From Aliirhizobium wenxiniae (GTDB lineage Bacteria > Pseudomonadota > Alphaproteobacteria > Rhizobiales > Rhizobiaceae): a stretch of DNA of 64,000 nt. Where the stretch lies: the NCBI RefSeq assembly GCF_014201355.1, contig NZ_JACHEG010000007.1, positions 124,001-188,000 of the forward strand, in the 5' to 3' direction. The translations under genes and the position numbers were made by a program. The notes beneath the pieces were generated by a model, which saw only the letters and a list, made by a program, of their open reading frames with translations, ran no database searches and had not been told where the DNA came from. How positions within the stretch are numbered: the stretch's first letter is position 1; every line of letters starts with the position of its first letter. This document shows, piece by piece, positions 45,138 through 54,552 of the stretch.

Positions 45138-46205
45138 ATGAAATCCGTATTTCGCTCTCTCGCCACCTATCTCGCGGCTGCCGTCGGCATCGCCGGTGTC
45201 CTCATCGTGCTCTATGTCTGGAACCTGCCGCCGTTCAAGGGCTCTATCGAGACCACCAATGATGCCTATGTGCGTGGCCAGGTTACCCTGCTCAGCCCGC
45301 AGCTCGCCGGCTATGTCGTGGAAGTACCTGTTCAGGACTACCAGAAGGTCAAAAAAGGCGATCTGATTGCCCGGATAGACGACCGAATCTATACGCAGAA
45401 GCTGGAACAGGCGAAGGCCACCCTGGCATCGGCCGAGGCTTCGCTTGCCAATTCCGAGCAGAGCCGCAAGTCGGCTGACGCCAAGATCGTTTCGGCCAAG
45501 GCAGCCGTCGAAAGCGCCAACGCCGCCTTCGATGCGGCCAAGACCGCCTATAACCGCACCCAGTCGCTGCTGAAAAGCAATGTCTCGACCCAGAGCGATT
45601 TCGAAAAAGCCCAGGCAACCTATGATCAGGCCCAGGCAGCGGTTCACCAGGCAGACGCGGCCGTCCTCGTCGCCGAACAGGACCTCAATACGATCGTCGT
45701 CAACCGCCGCACACTGGAAGCAACTGTCGAGGGGGCCAAGGCTTCCGTCGCGCTCGCCGACATCGACCTGCAGAACACCCGCATCACCGCTCCGCAGGAC
45801 GGCGAGCTCGGTGAAGTGACGGGCCGCCTCGGCCAGTACGTCTCGATCGGCACACAGATCGCATCACTTGTGCCCAATCATGTCTGGGTCGTCGCCAACT
45901 ACAAGGAAAACCAACTCGAAGGAATGAAGCCCGGCCAGCTGGTCACCTTCACGGTTGATGCTCTCGGACACCAGAGTCTCAAGGGCCGTATCGAGCGCTT
46001 TGCGCCGGCGACCGGCTCCGAATTCTCCGTCATCAAGTCCGATAACGCGACCGGCAATTTCACCAAGGTCGCCCAGCGTATTCCCGTCCGGATCGCAATA
46101 GAGCCGAACCAACCACTTACCGATAGCCTCGTCCCCGGCATGTCGGTCGTTGCCAGCGTTGACCTCGCGCAGCAAAGTGGACCAGCTCTGGCGCAGGGCA
46201 ACTGA
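45138..46205 (+). CDS. emrA: EmrA-like HlyD-family adaptor
   Basis: 355 residues. N-terminal TM anchor (about 9-28), the motif ETTNDAYVRGQVTLLSPQLAGYV (in part), which is the EmrA/HlyD_2 signature, a long Ala-rich coiled-coil hairpin (about 85-205), the second lipoyl half (ITAPQDGELGEVTGRLGQYV) and a C-terminal barrel with the usual NYKENQLEGMKPGQ. It connects the MFS pump to an outer-membrane channel. Last gene of the marR-emrB-emrA operon, followed by a strong terminator. Confidence 0.9.
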   Translation: MKSVFRSLATYLAAAVGIAGVLIVLYVWNLPPFKGSIETTNDAYVRGQVTLLSPQLAGYVVEVPVQDYQKVKKGDLIARIDDRIYTQKLEQAKATLASAEASLANSEQSRKSADAKIVSAKAAVESANAAFDAAKTAYNRTQSLLKSNVSTQSDFEKAQATYDQAQAAVHQADAAVLVAEQDLNTIVVNRRTLEATVEGAKASVALADIDLQNTRITAPQDGELGEVTGRLGQYVSIGTQIASLVPNHVWVVANYKENQLEGMKPGQLVTFTVDALGHQSLKGRIERFAPATGSEFSVIKSDNATGNFTKVAQRIPVRIAIEPNQPLTDSLVPGMSVVASVDLAQQSGPALAQGN

Positions 46206-46244
46206 CCTTTTCGTCAGTCCGCCCCGCCTTTTCCGGACAAAAAG

Positions 46245-46290
46245 AAGCCCCGCGCCCTGTTCAGCATCCCGGCGCGGGGCTTTCTCTATC
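46245..46290. terminator. Strong bidirectional terminator
   Basis: AAGCCCCGCGCC pairs perfectly with GGCGCGGGGCTT (12 bp, 14-nt loop), with pyrimidine-rich tails on both sides (TTCTCTATC after; TTTTTGTCC read on the other strand). It serves the emrA-like gene and the convergent GH25 gene. Confidence 0.85.
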
Positions 46291-46307
46291 TTGTCTGCTT
46301 GTTGTTT

Positions 46308-47438
46308 TTAGCGCTGAGCTACGGCGCTCACGGCACCGGTGGATCGCTCCACCCAGTCATGCCAGCCTTCGACGCCGCCATTGAAGACATTGAGGTCGAT
46401 CTTGCCCTCGACACCTTGCGACAGGCCCGATCCCGAATACTGCCAGAACAGCCATTTGCGATCCGGATAGATCTTTGACGGGTGAGCGGCCACAGACCTT
46501 AGCCAGAAAGGATAGTCGCGGAACTGACCGCGCAGGTGATCCTTGTAGAAATCCGGTGCAGTATAAATGACCGGGCGCTGGCCGTAATGCCGTTCCAGCT
46601 TGTCCATGAAGACCTGCATCTTCTCGAGCACCCGCTCGGTCGAAAGCCGCATCTTGCAGTCGGACTGGTGATTGTATTCCACGTCGATCACAGGCGGCAG
46701 CGCATCGGGATCGCGCGGCACGTTACGGATGAACCAGTCTGCCTGCTCGCCGGCGGTACGGCACCAATAGAAGAAGTGGTAGGCGCCGCGACGGATACCC
46801 GCCTGCTGCGCGCCGCGCCAGTTGGTCCTGAACATCGGGTCGATATGGTCGCCACCATCCGTCGCCTTGATATAGGCGAAGTTGGCGCCCTGGGTGCGCA
46901 GTTTCGCCCAGTCGATATTGGCCTGCCAACGCGATACGTCGACGCCATGTACGGCAAAGTGTCGGGGCGCGACCCGGCCGAAATTCATCGGCTTGGCATC
47001 ACTGAAACGGTGGCCGTAAACCTTCAGACGCTGAAAGCCTGCAGAAGGCGGCATTGGCTGGCTGTATGAAGGCCGGTTGAGCGAAGGATTGAGTGCCGGC
47101 CTGAGCGAGGCGACAGGGCGTTCGGCGGGAACCGGCATGCCGACAGTGGTTGCCAAGCCGTCGAATGCTTGTGTTTCGTGTGCACCGCCATTCCATGCCA
47201 GCTCATGCGGATCCCTCAAGCCGGCCGGCGGCGTGATCGCCGCAACCGGGGTCGGATCGATTGAAGGAACAGACGCTGCCGGCATTGACGGCGGAACGAT
47301 TGCCTGTGACGGCGCGACCCGCGCGGTCTTGACTGACGCGGGCGGTACGGTCAGCGCTGTCTCTGTGCTGGACGAGGTACAGCCGGACAAGCCGATACAG
47401 GTGGCGATGATCGCCGAAGTGGCAGCAGAAAAACGCAT
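46308..47438 (-). CDS. GH25 lysozyme-family lipoprotein
   Basis: 376 residues. A signal peptide with lipobox (GLSGC, Cys20) is followed by a Pro/Ala/Ser-rich spacer (about 25-140) and a GH25 domain (about 160-365). GH25 marks: GVDVSRWQANIDW at the start, AYIKATDGGDHIDP, YHFFYWC and the catalytic DxE in PVIDVEYN. It cleaves peptidoglycan beta-1,4 links and is predicted to be anchored to a membrane facing the periplasm. Single gene, divergent from the diguanylate cyclase. Start 47438 chosen for a compact signal peptide; GTG 47459 is possible. Confidence 0.87.
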   Translation of the reverse strand: MRFSAATSAIIATCIGLSGCTSSSTETALTVPPASVKTARVAPSQAIVPPSMPAASVPSIDPTPVAAITPPAGLRDPHELAWNGGAHETQAFDGLATTVGMPVPAERPVASLRPALNPSLNRPSYSQPMPPSAGFQRLKVYGHRFSDAKPMNFGRVAPRHFAVHGVDVSRWQANIDWAKLRTQGANFAYIKATDGGDHIDPMFRTNWRGAQQAGIRRGAYHFFYWCRTAGEQADWFIRNVPRDPDALPPVIDVEYNHQSDCKMRLSTERVLEKMQVFMDKLERHYGQRPVIYTAPDFYKDHLRGQFRDYPFWLRSVAAHPSKIYPDRKWLFWQYSGSGLSQGVEGKIDLNVFNGGVEGWHDWVERSTGAVSAVAQR

Positions 47439-47701
47439 GATAACCCGTACGCAAAACACCGATCCCGCCCTGACTGCCTCTTTTCAGGCGCAACACGGGA
47501 TTTGACTAACGGGACGTTACCGAAAAAACCTAAATGCAATCTTTACGAGTCGTTCACTTCGCCGGCATTCGCCAGCGGAAGCTAATAAAATAATCGGTGA
47601 TTATCGCGTGGGCAGGCCCGATAGTAACACCATTGTTAAGAACTCGCGTCCGATACTCGCCTTATTGACATAAGCCAATTCCCAACGGCGTTTCCACTCT
47701 C

Positions 47702-49126
47702 ATGCGCTTCATTCACTTCAGGCTCGTTGGCCCGGCCATCATTGCGGTGGCGGTGCTCATCGCTGGCATGGCGACCATCCCTTATGTGGGCATTGCCCAG
47801 ATTGACGCGGATCTTCGCCAGCGACAGGAGATGCTGGTCAAACACAATATCGACCTGTGGATCAGCGACATCGAATTCTCGCTGACCGCATGGACCATAT
47901 GGGATGAATCCATCTCCAAGATCGATAACAGCTTCGATCTCGAATGGACCGACCGCAATATCGGCGCCTCTCTCATTGGAACATCCCGTACCCGCTTTGT
48001 CGCAGTACTCGACCACGACAATCAGCTGATTTATTCCCGTGCCGACGACAGTGTGAAGGATCGCGGCTTTTTCACCCGCGGCATTCCTGCCGTCGTCAAG
48101 GATGCGGCTGCCTTGGTTGCAAATGTCCGATCAAGAGAAAGCGGACGTGTCGTCGAGGGCATCCCGAAACCGGTCAGCATCAGCCGTATCGAAGTTCTGG
48201 GAGACGATGCGGTCCTGATGACGGCTGCGCTGTTTCAGCCGGATTTCGGAACCGCCAGGCCGAAGGGCGAACGCGCGCCGATCCTTATCACCGCTATGCC
48301 GATCACCGGCACCATTCAGGAATTCTTCGGCACCCGCTTCCTGCTCGACGATTCCCGGATCGGGACGCTTGCGGGTATCGCGCCGGATCGCGCTCATGTC
48401 GAGATCGCAGTCGGCCCGGGTGGCGAACCGCAGGTCCTGTCCTGGCGCCCGCCAAGTCCGGCCGCCGACCTTATGTACCGCTCGCTTCCGTTGCTCATCA
48501 CCGTCGGCATACTTTTGCTGGCCACGGGCATATTCGCGGTCCGTATATCCAGAAACGCCGCACGCACGCTGCTGTCGCGCGAAAAACGCATGCGCCACGC
48601 CGCAACACACGACTTCCTGACAGGCCTCGCCAACCGGGCGCTGCTGCAGCCGGAATTCAGGTCGCTGAGCGAAAAGGCACCCCTCGCCGTTATTTGCCTC
48701 GACCTCGATGGCTTCAAATCGGTCAACGACACTTATGGACACGCGGCCGGCGACGACTTGTTGAAGATCGTGGCTTCTCGGCTACGTACGGGCATACGCG
48801 AGGCTGACAGGCTCTTCCGCCTGGGTGGTGACGAATTTGCGATCCTCATGCCGGAGGTTTCGGCAAGTCAGGCCGAGAGCATCTGCCGGGATCTTTCGCA
48901 TTCGCTGGCACAACCGATCGGACTATCTAAGGGTGATGTATCGATAGGGGCTTCATTCGGCATCAAACTGGTCGAAAAGGGTGAGACTTCCTGCGATACG
49001 GCGCTAGGTGCAGCCGACGCCGCACTTTATCATGCCAAGGCGTCCCGTCGCGGCAGCGCGATCCTTTCGAGCGATATCCCGCTTGCCCGGCCAGAAGCCC
49101 CCGTTGTGATCCGTCGCAGCGCGTAG
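47702..49126 (+). CDS. Membrane diguanylate cyclase with CHASE4-like sensor (GGDEF)
   Basis: 474 residues. TM1 (about 8-30), a periplasmic CHASE4-like domain (about 40-255, with AWTIWDESISKID and LGDDAVLMTAALFQP), TM2 (about 262-281), then GGDEF (about 300-460). The active site is intact (GGDEF 375-379) and an RxxD inhibitory site is present five residues upstream (R366-E-A-D369). So it should make c-di-GMP and be product inhibited. No EAL domain. Monocistronic. Confidence 0.9.
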   Translation: MRFIHFRLVGPAIIAVAVLIAGMATIPYVGIAQIDADLRQRQEMLVKHNIDLWISDIEFSLTAWTIWDESISKIDNSFDLEWTDRNIGASLIGTSRTRFVAVLDHDNQLIYSRADDSVKDRGFFTRGIPAVVKDAAALVANVRSRESGRVVEGIPKPVSISRIEVLGDDAVLMTAALFQPDFGTARPKGERAPILITAMPITGTIQEFFGTRFLLDDSRIGTLAGIAPDRAHVEIAVGPGGEPQVLSWRPPSPAADLMYRSLPLLITVGILLLATGIFAVRISRNAARTLLSREKRMRHAATHDFLTGLANRALLQPEFRSLSEKAPLAVICLDLDGFKSVNDTYGHAAGDDLLKIVASRLRTGIREADRLFRLGGDEFAILMPEVSASQAESICRDLSHSLAQPIGLSKGDVSIGASFGIKLVEKGETSCDTALGAADAALYHAKASRRGSAILSSDIPLARPEAPVVIRRSA

Positions 49127-49133
49127 ATACCAG

Positions 49134-51464
49134 CTATCGCCGCAGCAACCTCAGCGCATTGATCGTCACCAGCACGGTCGCCCCCGTATCGGCTAGGATT
49201 GCCGGCCACAATCCGGTGACGCCGATAATGGTGGTCACCAGAAACACGGCCTTCAACCCGAGCGCGATAGTGATGTTCTGCCAGATGTTGCGCATCGTGC
49301 GCTTCGACAGGTCGATCATGGCTGCAATGTCCGAAACCCGGCCATGCAGCACGGCCGCATCGGCCGTCTCCAGCGCCACATCGGTGCCACCGCCCATCGC
49401 GATACCGATATCAGCCGCCGCCAGCGCCGGTGCATCATTGATCCCGTCGCCAACCTTGCCGACGACAAATCCCTCGCGCTTCAGCTCGCCGACAATGCGG
49501 CTCTTGTCTTCCGGCATCAGTTCGGCGCGCACCTCGATCCCGAGATCCTTGCCGATTGCTTCCGCCGTGCGGGCATTGTCGCCGGTCAGCATCACCGTCT
49601 TGACGCCCACATCGGCGAGCAGCTTCAGACCCGCCTTGGCATCCACACGCGGTTCATCGCGCATGGCGATCGCGCCCGCCAGAACACCGCCGACGATCAG
49701 CACGGAAACCGTCTTGCCTTCATCATTGAGAGCGGTAATTCGGCGTGAATGCGCCATCGGCAGCGACACGCGCTCCACCGCCGCCTTCGGCGACCCGAGA
49801 AACACCTCTTCGCCCTCGACGATTGCCGTCACGCCCTTCCCACCCAGTGCCTTCGCCTCGCTTGCCGCTGGAAGGTCCAGCTCGTATTCGGCAACCCTTG
49901 CCAGGATCGCCATTGCCAGCGGATGGCTGGAACCGGTTTCCAGCGCCGCAGAAATCCGCAACACGTCGTCGGCATTGCGGCCGAAGGCGATCACGTCGGT
50001 CACCTGCGGCTTGCCCGATGTCAGCGTCCCGGTCTTGTCGAAGGCGACGGCCGTCAGCTTGCCTAGCGTTTCGAGCACGGCGCCGCCCTTCAGCAGCAGG
50101 CCCCGGCGCGCACCGGACGAAAGCGAGGCGGCGATTGCGGCAGGCGTCGAGATGACCAGAGCGCAGGGGCAGCCGATCAGAAGAATGGCCAGGCCCTTAT
50201 AAACCCATTCACTCCAATCTGCGCCGGCAACGAGCGGCGGCAGGATAGCAACGAGCGCCGCCACGACCACGACGCCCGGCGTGTAATAACGCGAAAAACG
50301 ATCGATGAAGCGTTCGGTCGGGGCCTTCTTTTCCTGCGCTTCTTCCACCAGCCGCACGACGCGGGCGATGGTATTGTCCTCGGCTGCAGCCGTCACTCGG
50401 ATGCGCAAAGCCGCATCGCCATTGATAGTACCGGCAAACACCTGCTCGCCTTCACTCTTGGAAACCGGTGTGCTTTCGCCCGTCACCGGCGCTTCGTCGA
50501 TCGCACTTGTCCCGGCAATGATGATGCCGTCGGCGGAAATCCGGTCGCCCGGCCGCACCAGAATGACCGAGCCGACAGCAAGGTTTTCCGCCGGCACCTC
50601 TGGTGTCTTGCCGCCCTCCTCCAGCAAAGCCGTCTTCGGCACCAATGCCGTCAGGCTCTGGATGCTGGAACGCGCCTTGCCGGCGGCAACGCCTTCGAGA
50701 AGTTCTCCGACCAGAAACAGGAAAACGACGGCGGCCGCTTCTTCCGAGGCATCGATGACGACGGCACCGACAGCGGCAATCGTCATCAGCATCTCGATCG
50801 AGAACGGCGTGCCTGCAAAAGCCGCCATGATCGCCCGTCGCGCGATCGGCACCAGACCGATCAGCATCGCGGCAGTGAAAACATAGCTGTCATAAGCCGG
50901 AATGAGATGTCCCAGGCCGTAGGCAATGACAAGCGCCAGCCCGACGACGATCGTCAGCCGCCCCTTCTTCGATTTCCACCACGGCCTATCCATCGGCGCA
51001 TGATCGTGGCCATGCAGACCTTCGATTCCTTCTTGGTCATGGTCGTGGTCGGAGTGATCGTGTCCGCCGCCATGATGATGCACATGGTCATGCTCTCCAT
51101 CGTGGTTGTGATCGCAGCCGGGGCCATGCTCGTGATGATCGTGCGGCTGGCTGATCTCCCCCCTTGTGGGGGAGATGCCCGGCAGGGCAGAGGGGGGTAT
51201 GCCGCGCTCTGCCTTACTCTTCTTCCCCAAAGCCCTGAGCGAATAGCCAAGCCCGGAAACCTTCTTCTCCATGGCAGCAAGATCGGCACTGCCATCGTGG
51301 CTCACCGTCATCGTGCTAGCAGCGACGGAGACGGAAACATCCTCGACGCCCGCAATGCGCCGCACCGCCGTGTCGATCTTCGCCGCGCAGCTGGCGCAAT
51401 CCATGCCGCCAACCTTGTAGCGCGCCTGATGCGAGGTTCCGTCTTTCGTCCGGCTATCCGACAT
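49134..51464 (-). CDS. zntA: Zn/Cd/Pb-type P1B ATPase (ZntA-like)
   Basis: 776 residues from ATG 51464, which has GGAG 6 nt upstream; ATG 51479 is weaker. Order: HMA domain with GMDCASC (20-26), a RIME-repeat-encoded segment (about 86-106, GIPPSALPGISPTRGEIS), a His/Asp-rich stretch (about 108-155), eight TM helices with CPC (IGCPCALV), phosphorylation DKTGT, SSHPLA, and hinge GDGINDAPAL. It exports divalent soft metals from the cytoplasm. Its promoter has a MerR-type 19-bp spacer and dyad, so a ZntR/CadR/PbrR-like regulator encoded elsewhere should control it. Confidence 0.92.
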   Translation of the reverse strand: MSDSRTKDGTSHQARYKVGGMDCASCAAKIDTAVRRIAGVEDVSVSVAASTMTVSHDGSADLAAMEKKVSGLGYSLRALGKKSKAERGIPPSALPGISPTRGEISQPHDHHEHGPGCDHNHDGEHDHVHHHGGGHDHSDHDHDQEGIEGLHGHDHAPMDRPWWKSKKGRLTIVVGLALVIAYGLGHLIPAYDSYVFTAAMLIGLVPIARRAIMAAFAGTPFSIEMLMTIAAVGAVVIDASEEAAAVVFLFLVGELLEGVAAGKARSSIQSLTALVPKTALLEEGGKTPEVPAENLAVGSVILVRPGDRISADGIIIAGTSAIDEAPVTGESTPVSKSEGEQVFAGTINGDAALRIRVTAAAEDNTIARVVRLVEEAQEKKAPTERFIDRFSRYYTPGVVVVAALVAILPPLVAGADWSEWVYKGLAILLIGCPCALVISTPAAIAASLSSGARRGLLLKGGAVLETLGKLTAVAFDKTGTLTSGKPQVTDVIAFGRNADDVLRISAALETGSSHPLAMAILARVAEYELDLPAASEAKALGGKGVTAIVEGEEVFLGSPKAAVERVSLPMAHSRRITALNDEGKTVSVLIVGGVLAGAIAMRDEPRVDAKAGLKLLADVGVKTVMLTGDNARTAEAIGKDLGIEVRAELMPEDKSRIVGELKREGFVVGKVGDGINDAPALAAADIGIAMGGGTDVALETADAAVLHGRVSDIAAMIDLSKRTMRNIWQNITIALGLKAVFLVTTIIGVTGLWPAILADTGATVLVTINALRLLRR
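51147..51209. repeat. RIME-like repeat inserted in frame in zntA
   Basis: ATCTCCCCC (51154-51162) and GGGGGAGAT (51168-51176) form a palindrome typical of rhizobial intergenic repeats, followed by GCCCGGCAGGGCAGAGGGG, also typical. It falls inside the zntA reading frame and keeps it open. Confidence 0.7.
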
Positions 51465-51493
51465 GTCACTCTCCGCCATAACTTCGAGTAGCT

Positions 51494-51524
51494 CTTCTAG
51501 GACCTCTAGTGACTAGAGCTGCAA
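51494..51524 (-). promoter_or_regulatory. MerR-type metal-responsive promoter of zntA
   Basis: On the minus strand: -35 TTGCAG (51519-51524), a 19-bp spacer (51500-51518) and -10 TAGAAG (51494-51499). The spacer contains the perfect dyad CTCTAG-TCA-CTAGAG (51504-51518). An over-long 19-bp spacer with a central dyad is the known MerR/ZntR/PbrR design, in which the regulator twists DNA when metal binds. No merR gene is within the window. Confidence 0.75.
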
Positions 51525-51697
51525 GGGGCTTTTTGCGAAAAACTTTCTCCTGCCGACAAAAACCGCAGTAAATGCGCCTTGAAAAAAGTGGACTGCCCGC
51601 CAAACAGGCTTGCGAGCCGATCGCTCAAAAAATAGAATTGCCCCCAAAGTCCGGGGGGTATTCCCGGTCAACCGGTTTTCCGAAAGGTCTTCGTCCC

Positions 51698-52738
51698 GTG
51701 AACGTCTCCCGTCTTCTTCGCGCGTCGGCTGTCGCCGTCATCGCCTCCCTCGCCGGCGCGTCCGCCGCCAGCGCCCAGTCGAAGACCCTCACCATTTCCT
51801 GGTGGGGCTATAACGGCGAGAAGATGAACGCCAATATCATCGAGCCTTTCAAGAAGATCTGTGGCTGCGACATCGTTTTCGAGACCGGCAACAATGCCGA
51901 CCGCTTGAACAAGCTGCGCCTGCGCGACGGCAAGGGTGTCGACGTCATTTATCTCTCCGACAGTTTCTCGCAGCTTGGCATCGAACAGGGCCAGTTCCTT
52001 GAAATCGACCCCGCCAAGATCCCGAACCTTGCGGAAATCTACGAACTCGGCCGCCAGCCACAGGGCAAGTATGGCCCGGCCTACACGATCGGCCGCGTCG
52101 GCATCGTCTACGACAGTGCCAAGGTCAATCCGCCGATCACCTCGTGGAACGATCTGTGGCGCGCCGATCTCGAAAAGTCGATCTCGCTGCCGGGCATCAC
52201 CACCACGGCCGGCCCGATGGTCGTGCTGCAGGCTGGCAAGCATGGCGGCACGGATGCGTTCGAGGATAGCGAAGCGGCCTTCTCCGCGATCGAGGAACTG
52301 AAGCCGAACGTCGTGAAGAACTACAATACCGGTTCCGAACTGGTGAACCTCATCTCCACCGGCGAAGTGCGCGTCGCGATCGCCCAGGACTTCACCCTTG
52401 CCTCGATGCAGGCTGCGGTCCCGACCATGACTTGGGCAAAGCTTTCCGACGGCGATATCGCCACCGTCAACACGGTCAATATCCCGAAGGGCTCGGAAAA
52501 CGTCGAACTCGCCTACCAGTTCATCAACTTCGTGCTGTCGAAGGAAGTCCAGCAGAAGGAAGCCGAACAGGGTGTCGACGCTCCGATCAACACCAAGGTC
52601 GAGCTGACGCCGGAACAGGCAAAAATGTGGACCTACGGCGCCGAACAGGTCAACAGCCTGTCGCGTATCGACTATGCCAAGATGAATGAGGCCAAGACCG
52701 ACTGGATCGACCAGTGGAACGAGCTGTTCGCGCAGTAA
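51698..52738 (+). CDS. Spermidine/putrescine-type ABC transporter substrate-binding protein
   Basis: 346 residues from GTG 51698, with AAAGG about 10 nt upstream and a clean signal peptide (AVAVIASLAGASAASA). The mature start KTLTISWWGYNGEKMNANII and DVIYLSDSFSQLGIEQGQF are of the PotD/PotF/extracellular solute-binding family 1 type. The polyamine-type acidic/aromatic pocket is only partly visible, so opines, amino acids or other compounds are possible ligands. It is the first gene of a four-gene operon; a RIME repeat separates it from the permease genes. Confidence 0.85.
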   Translation: MNVSRLLRASAVAVIASLAGASAASAQSKTLTISWWGYNGEKMNANIIEPFKKICGCDIVFETGNNADRLNKLRLRDGKGVDVIYLSDSFSQLGIEQGQFLEIDPAKIPNLAEIYELGRQPQGKYGPAYTIGRVGIVYDSAKVNPPITSWNDLWRADLEKSISLPGITTTAGPMVVLQAGKHGGTDAFEDSEAAFSAIEELKPNVVKNYNTGSELVNLISTGEVRVAIAQDFTLASMQAAVPTMTWAKLSDGDIATVNTVNIPKGSENVELAYQFINFVLSKEVQQKEAEQGVDAPINTKVELTPEQAKMWTYGAEQVNSLSRIDYAKMNEAKTDWIDQWNELFAQ

Positions 52739-52753
52739 GCTCGGCGTAAAATT

Positions 52754-52891
52754 GCCCCTCACCCTAACCCTCTCGCCGCTTGCGGGGAGAGGGAACGTGC
52801 TCTACTCGACGTTTAAATGTGGCAGAACGGATGCGACACCCGCCCTTCTCCCCGCCTGCGGGGAGAAGGTGCCGGCAGGCGGATGAGGGGC
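52754..52891. repeat. RIME-like intergenic mosaic repeat within an ABC operon
   Basis: Outer arms GCCCCTC (52754-52760) and GAGGGGC (52885-52891) enclose two palindromes: CCCTCTCGCCGC/GCGGGGAGAGGG (52768-52793, one mismatch) and CCTTCTCCCCGC/GCGGGGAGAAGG (52844-52869, perfect). This is the layout of Rhizobium-specific intergenic mosaic elements. It sits between the binding-protein gene and the first permease gene and could protect the upstream mRNA part. Confidence 0.8.
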
Positions 52892-52914
52892 CGAGCGAAA
52901 TCGAGACGAAACTT

Positions 52915-53739
52915 ATGAACAAATTCGCCAAATGGGGACTGACGCTGCCGGCGACGATTGCGGTCGTGCTGCTGCTCGTCATTCCCGTGGTCCTCACCAT
53001 CGCCACCACATTCGGCGAGCCGAAGGGCGTATTTTCCACCTATACCGCCTTTTTCAACAGTGGCTTCCGCACCAACATCCTTTACCGGACGCTCAGGATC
53101 GCGCTGATCACCACGGCGATATCGCTCGTCATCGGCTTCCTGACGGCTTACGTCATCGCCCAGATGCCCGGCCGGCTGAAATCGATCGCCATCATCGCCG
53201 CCGTCTTCCCGCTACTGACCGGCGTCGTGGTACGCTCGTTTGCCTGGCTGATCATTCTCGGCAAGAACGGCATCCTCAACAGCTCGCTTCTGTCGCTCGG
53301 CATCATCTCCGAACCGCTGTCGATGCTCTATACCGAAGGTTCGGTCATCGTCGCGATGGTCTATCTCTTCGTGCCGCTGATGATCCTGACGCTGACCGGC
53401 GTACTCGAAGGCATTCCGCGTGACGTGGTGGAAGCCTCCGCCTCGCTCGGCGCAAAGCCTATCGCCACCTTCTTCCAGGTCATCCTGCCGCTCGCGGTCC
53501 CCGGCCTCATCGTCGGCGCGGTGCTTGTCTTCACCGGCAGCTTCACCTCCTACGCCACCCCGCAGCTTCTGGGCGGCGAACAGATGATGATGATGGGAAC
53601 ACTTCTCTACCAGCGCGCCATGGTCACCTTCGACTGGGTTGGCGCTTCCACCATCGCGGCAATCATGGTGGTCATCACCATTGCCATCGTTTCGATCATG
53701 AGCCGCATCGCGCGGCGTCTCAACCCGATGGCGGTGTAA
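52915..53739 (+). CDS. ABC transporter permease (PotB-like)
   Basis: 274 residues with six TM segments. The EAA loop is DVVEASASLGAKPIATFFQVILPLAVPGL (in part, about 175-205). The start ATG 52915 lies 23 bp after the RIME repeat; in-frame codons further upstream fall inside the repeat and are not credible. It pairs with the PotC-like permease encoded 5 bp downstream. Confidence 0.88.
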   Translation: MNKFAKWGLTLPATIAVVLLLVIPVVLTIATTFGEPKGVFSTYTAFFNSGFRTNILYRTLRIALITTAISLVIGFLTAYVIAQMPGRLKSIAIIAAVFPLLTGVVVRSFAWLIILGKNGILNSSLLSLGIISEPLSMLYTEGSVIVAMVYLFVPLMILTLTGVLEGIPRDVVEASASLGAKPIATFFQVILPLAVPGLIVGAVLVFTGSFTSYATPQLLGGEQMMMMGTLLYQRAMVTFDWVGASTIAAIMVVITIAIVSIMSRIARRLNPMAV

Positions 53740-53744
53740 GTTCC

Positions 53745-54533
53745 ATGACAGCCCGTATCCACCCGCTTCTCGGAGCCCTCGCCATACTGGTCTTCCTGTT
53801 CCTGCTCGCGCCGCTGGTCATCATCATCGGCGCCTCGCTCAGCAACACGACCTATCTCACCTTCCCGCCGCAGGGTCTGACGCTGCGCTGGTTTGCCAAT
53901 ATTTTCGAGATCTCGGCATTCCGCAACACGGCGCTCACCAGCTTCCAGGTGGCGATCCTCGGCACCGGCCTGTCGCTGCTGATCGGTATTCCGGCAGCCT
54001 ATGCACTGAACCGCTACCGTATCGGCCTGCCGAAATGGCTCGGCACCCTGTTCGTCCTGCCGATCCTCGTGCCGGAAATCGTCTTCGGTTTCTCGCTTTT
54101 GAAATCGGTCACGATCGGCATGGGCCTGCCGGTCTATCCGAGCCTGATCATCGGCCATGCGCTGCTCGTGCTGCCCTATTCGGTGCGCGTCGTCGGCGCT
54201 TCGCTCGCCTCCTTCGACTTTTCGGTCGAGGAAGCCGCCATCAGCCTCGGTTGCCCGCCGCTCAAAACCTTCTTCACGGTGGTGCTGCCGAATATTCGCG
54301 CCGGCGTCATTGCAGCCTTCATTCTCGCCTTCATCACCTCGATCAACGACGTGTCGATCTCGGTCTTCCTCACCGGTCCCGGCATTTCCACCCTGCCGAT
54401 CCAGATTCTGGCCCATATGGAACAGTTCTTCGATCCGACCATCGCTTCCGTGTCCGTGCTCCTGATGCTCGTCACCGTCGGCGTCATGGCCATCGTCGAG
54501 ATGACCCTCGGCCTCACCTTCCTGACCAAATAG
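53745..54533 (+). CDS. ABC transporter permease (PotC-like)
   Basis: 262 residues with six TM segments; EAA loop SVEEAAISLGCPPLKTFFTVVLPNIRAGV (in part). YLTFPPQGLTLRWFANIFE near the N-terminus is typical of PotC/PotI-type permeases. Second permease of the heterodimer. Confidence 0.88.
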   Translation: MTARIHPLLGALAILVFLFLLAPLVIIIGASLSNTTYLTFPPQGLTLRWFANIFEISAFRNTALTSFQVAILGTGLSLLIGIPAAYALNRYRIGLPKWLGTLFVLPILVPEIVFGFSLLKSVTIGMGLPVYPSLIIGHALLVLPYSVRVVGASLASFDFSVEEAAISLGCPPLKTFFTVVLPNIRAGVIAAFILAFITSINDVSISVFLTGPGISTLPIQILAHMEQFFDPTIASVSVLLMLVTVGVMAIVEMTLGLTFLTK

Positions 54534-54552
54534 ACAAGAACGCCCCGATCCC

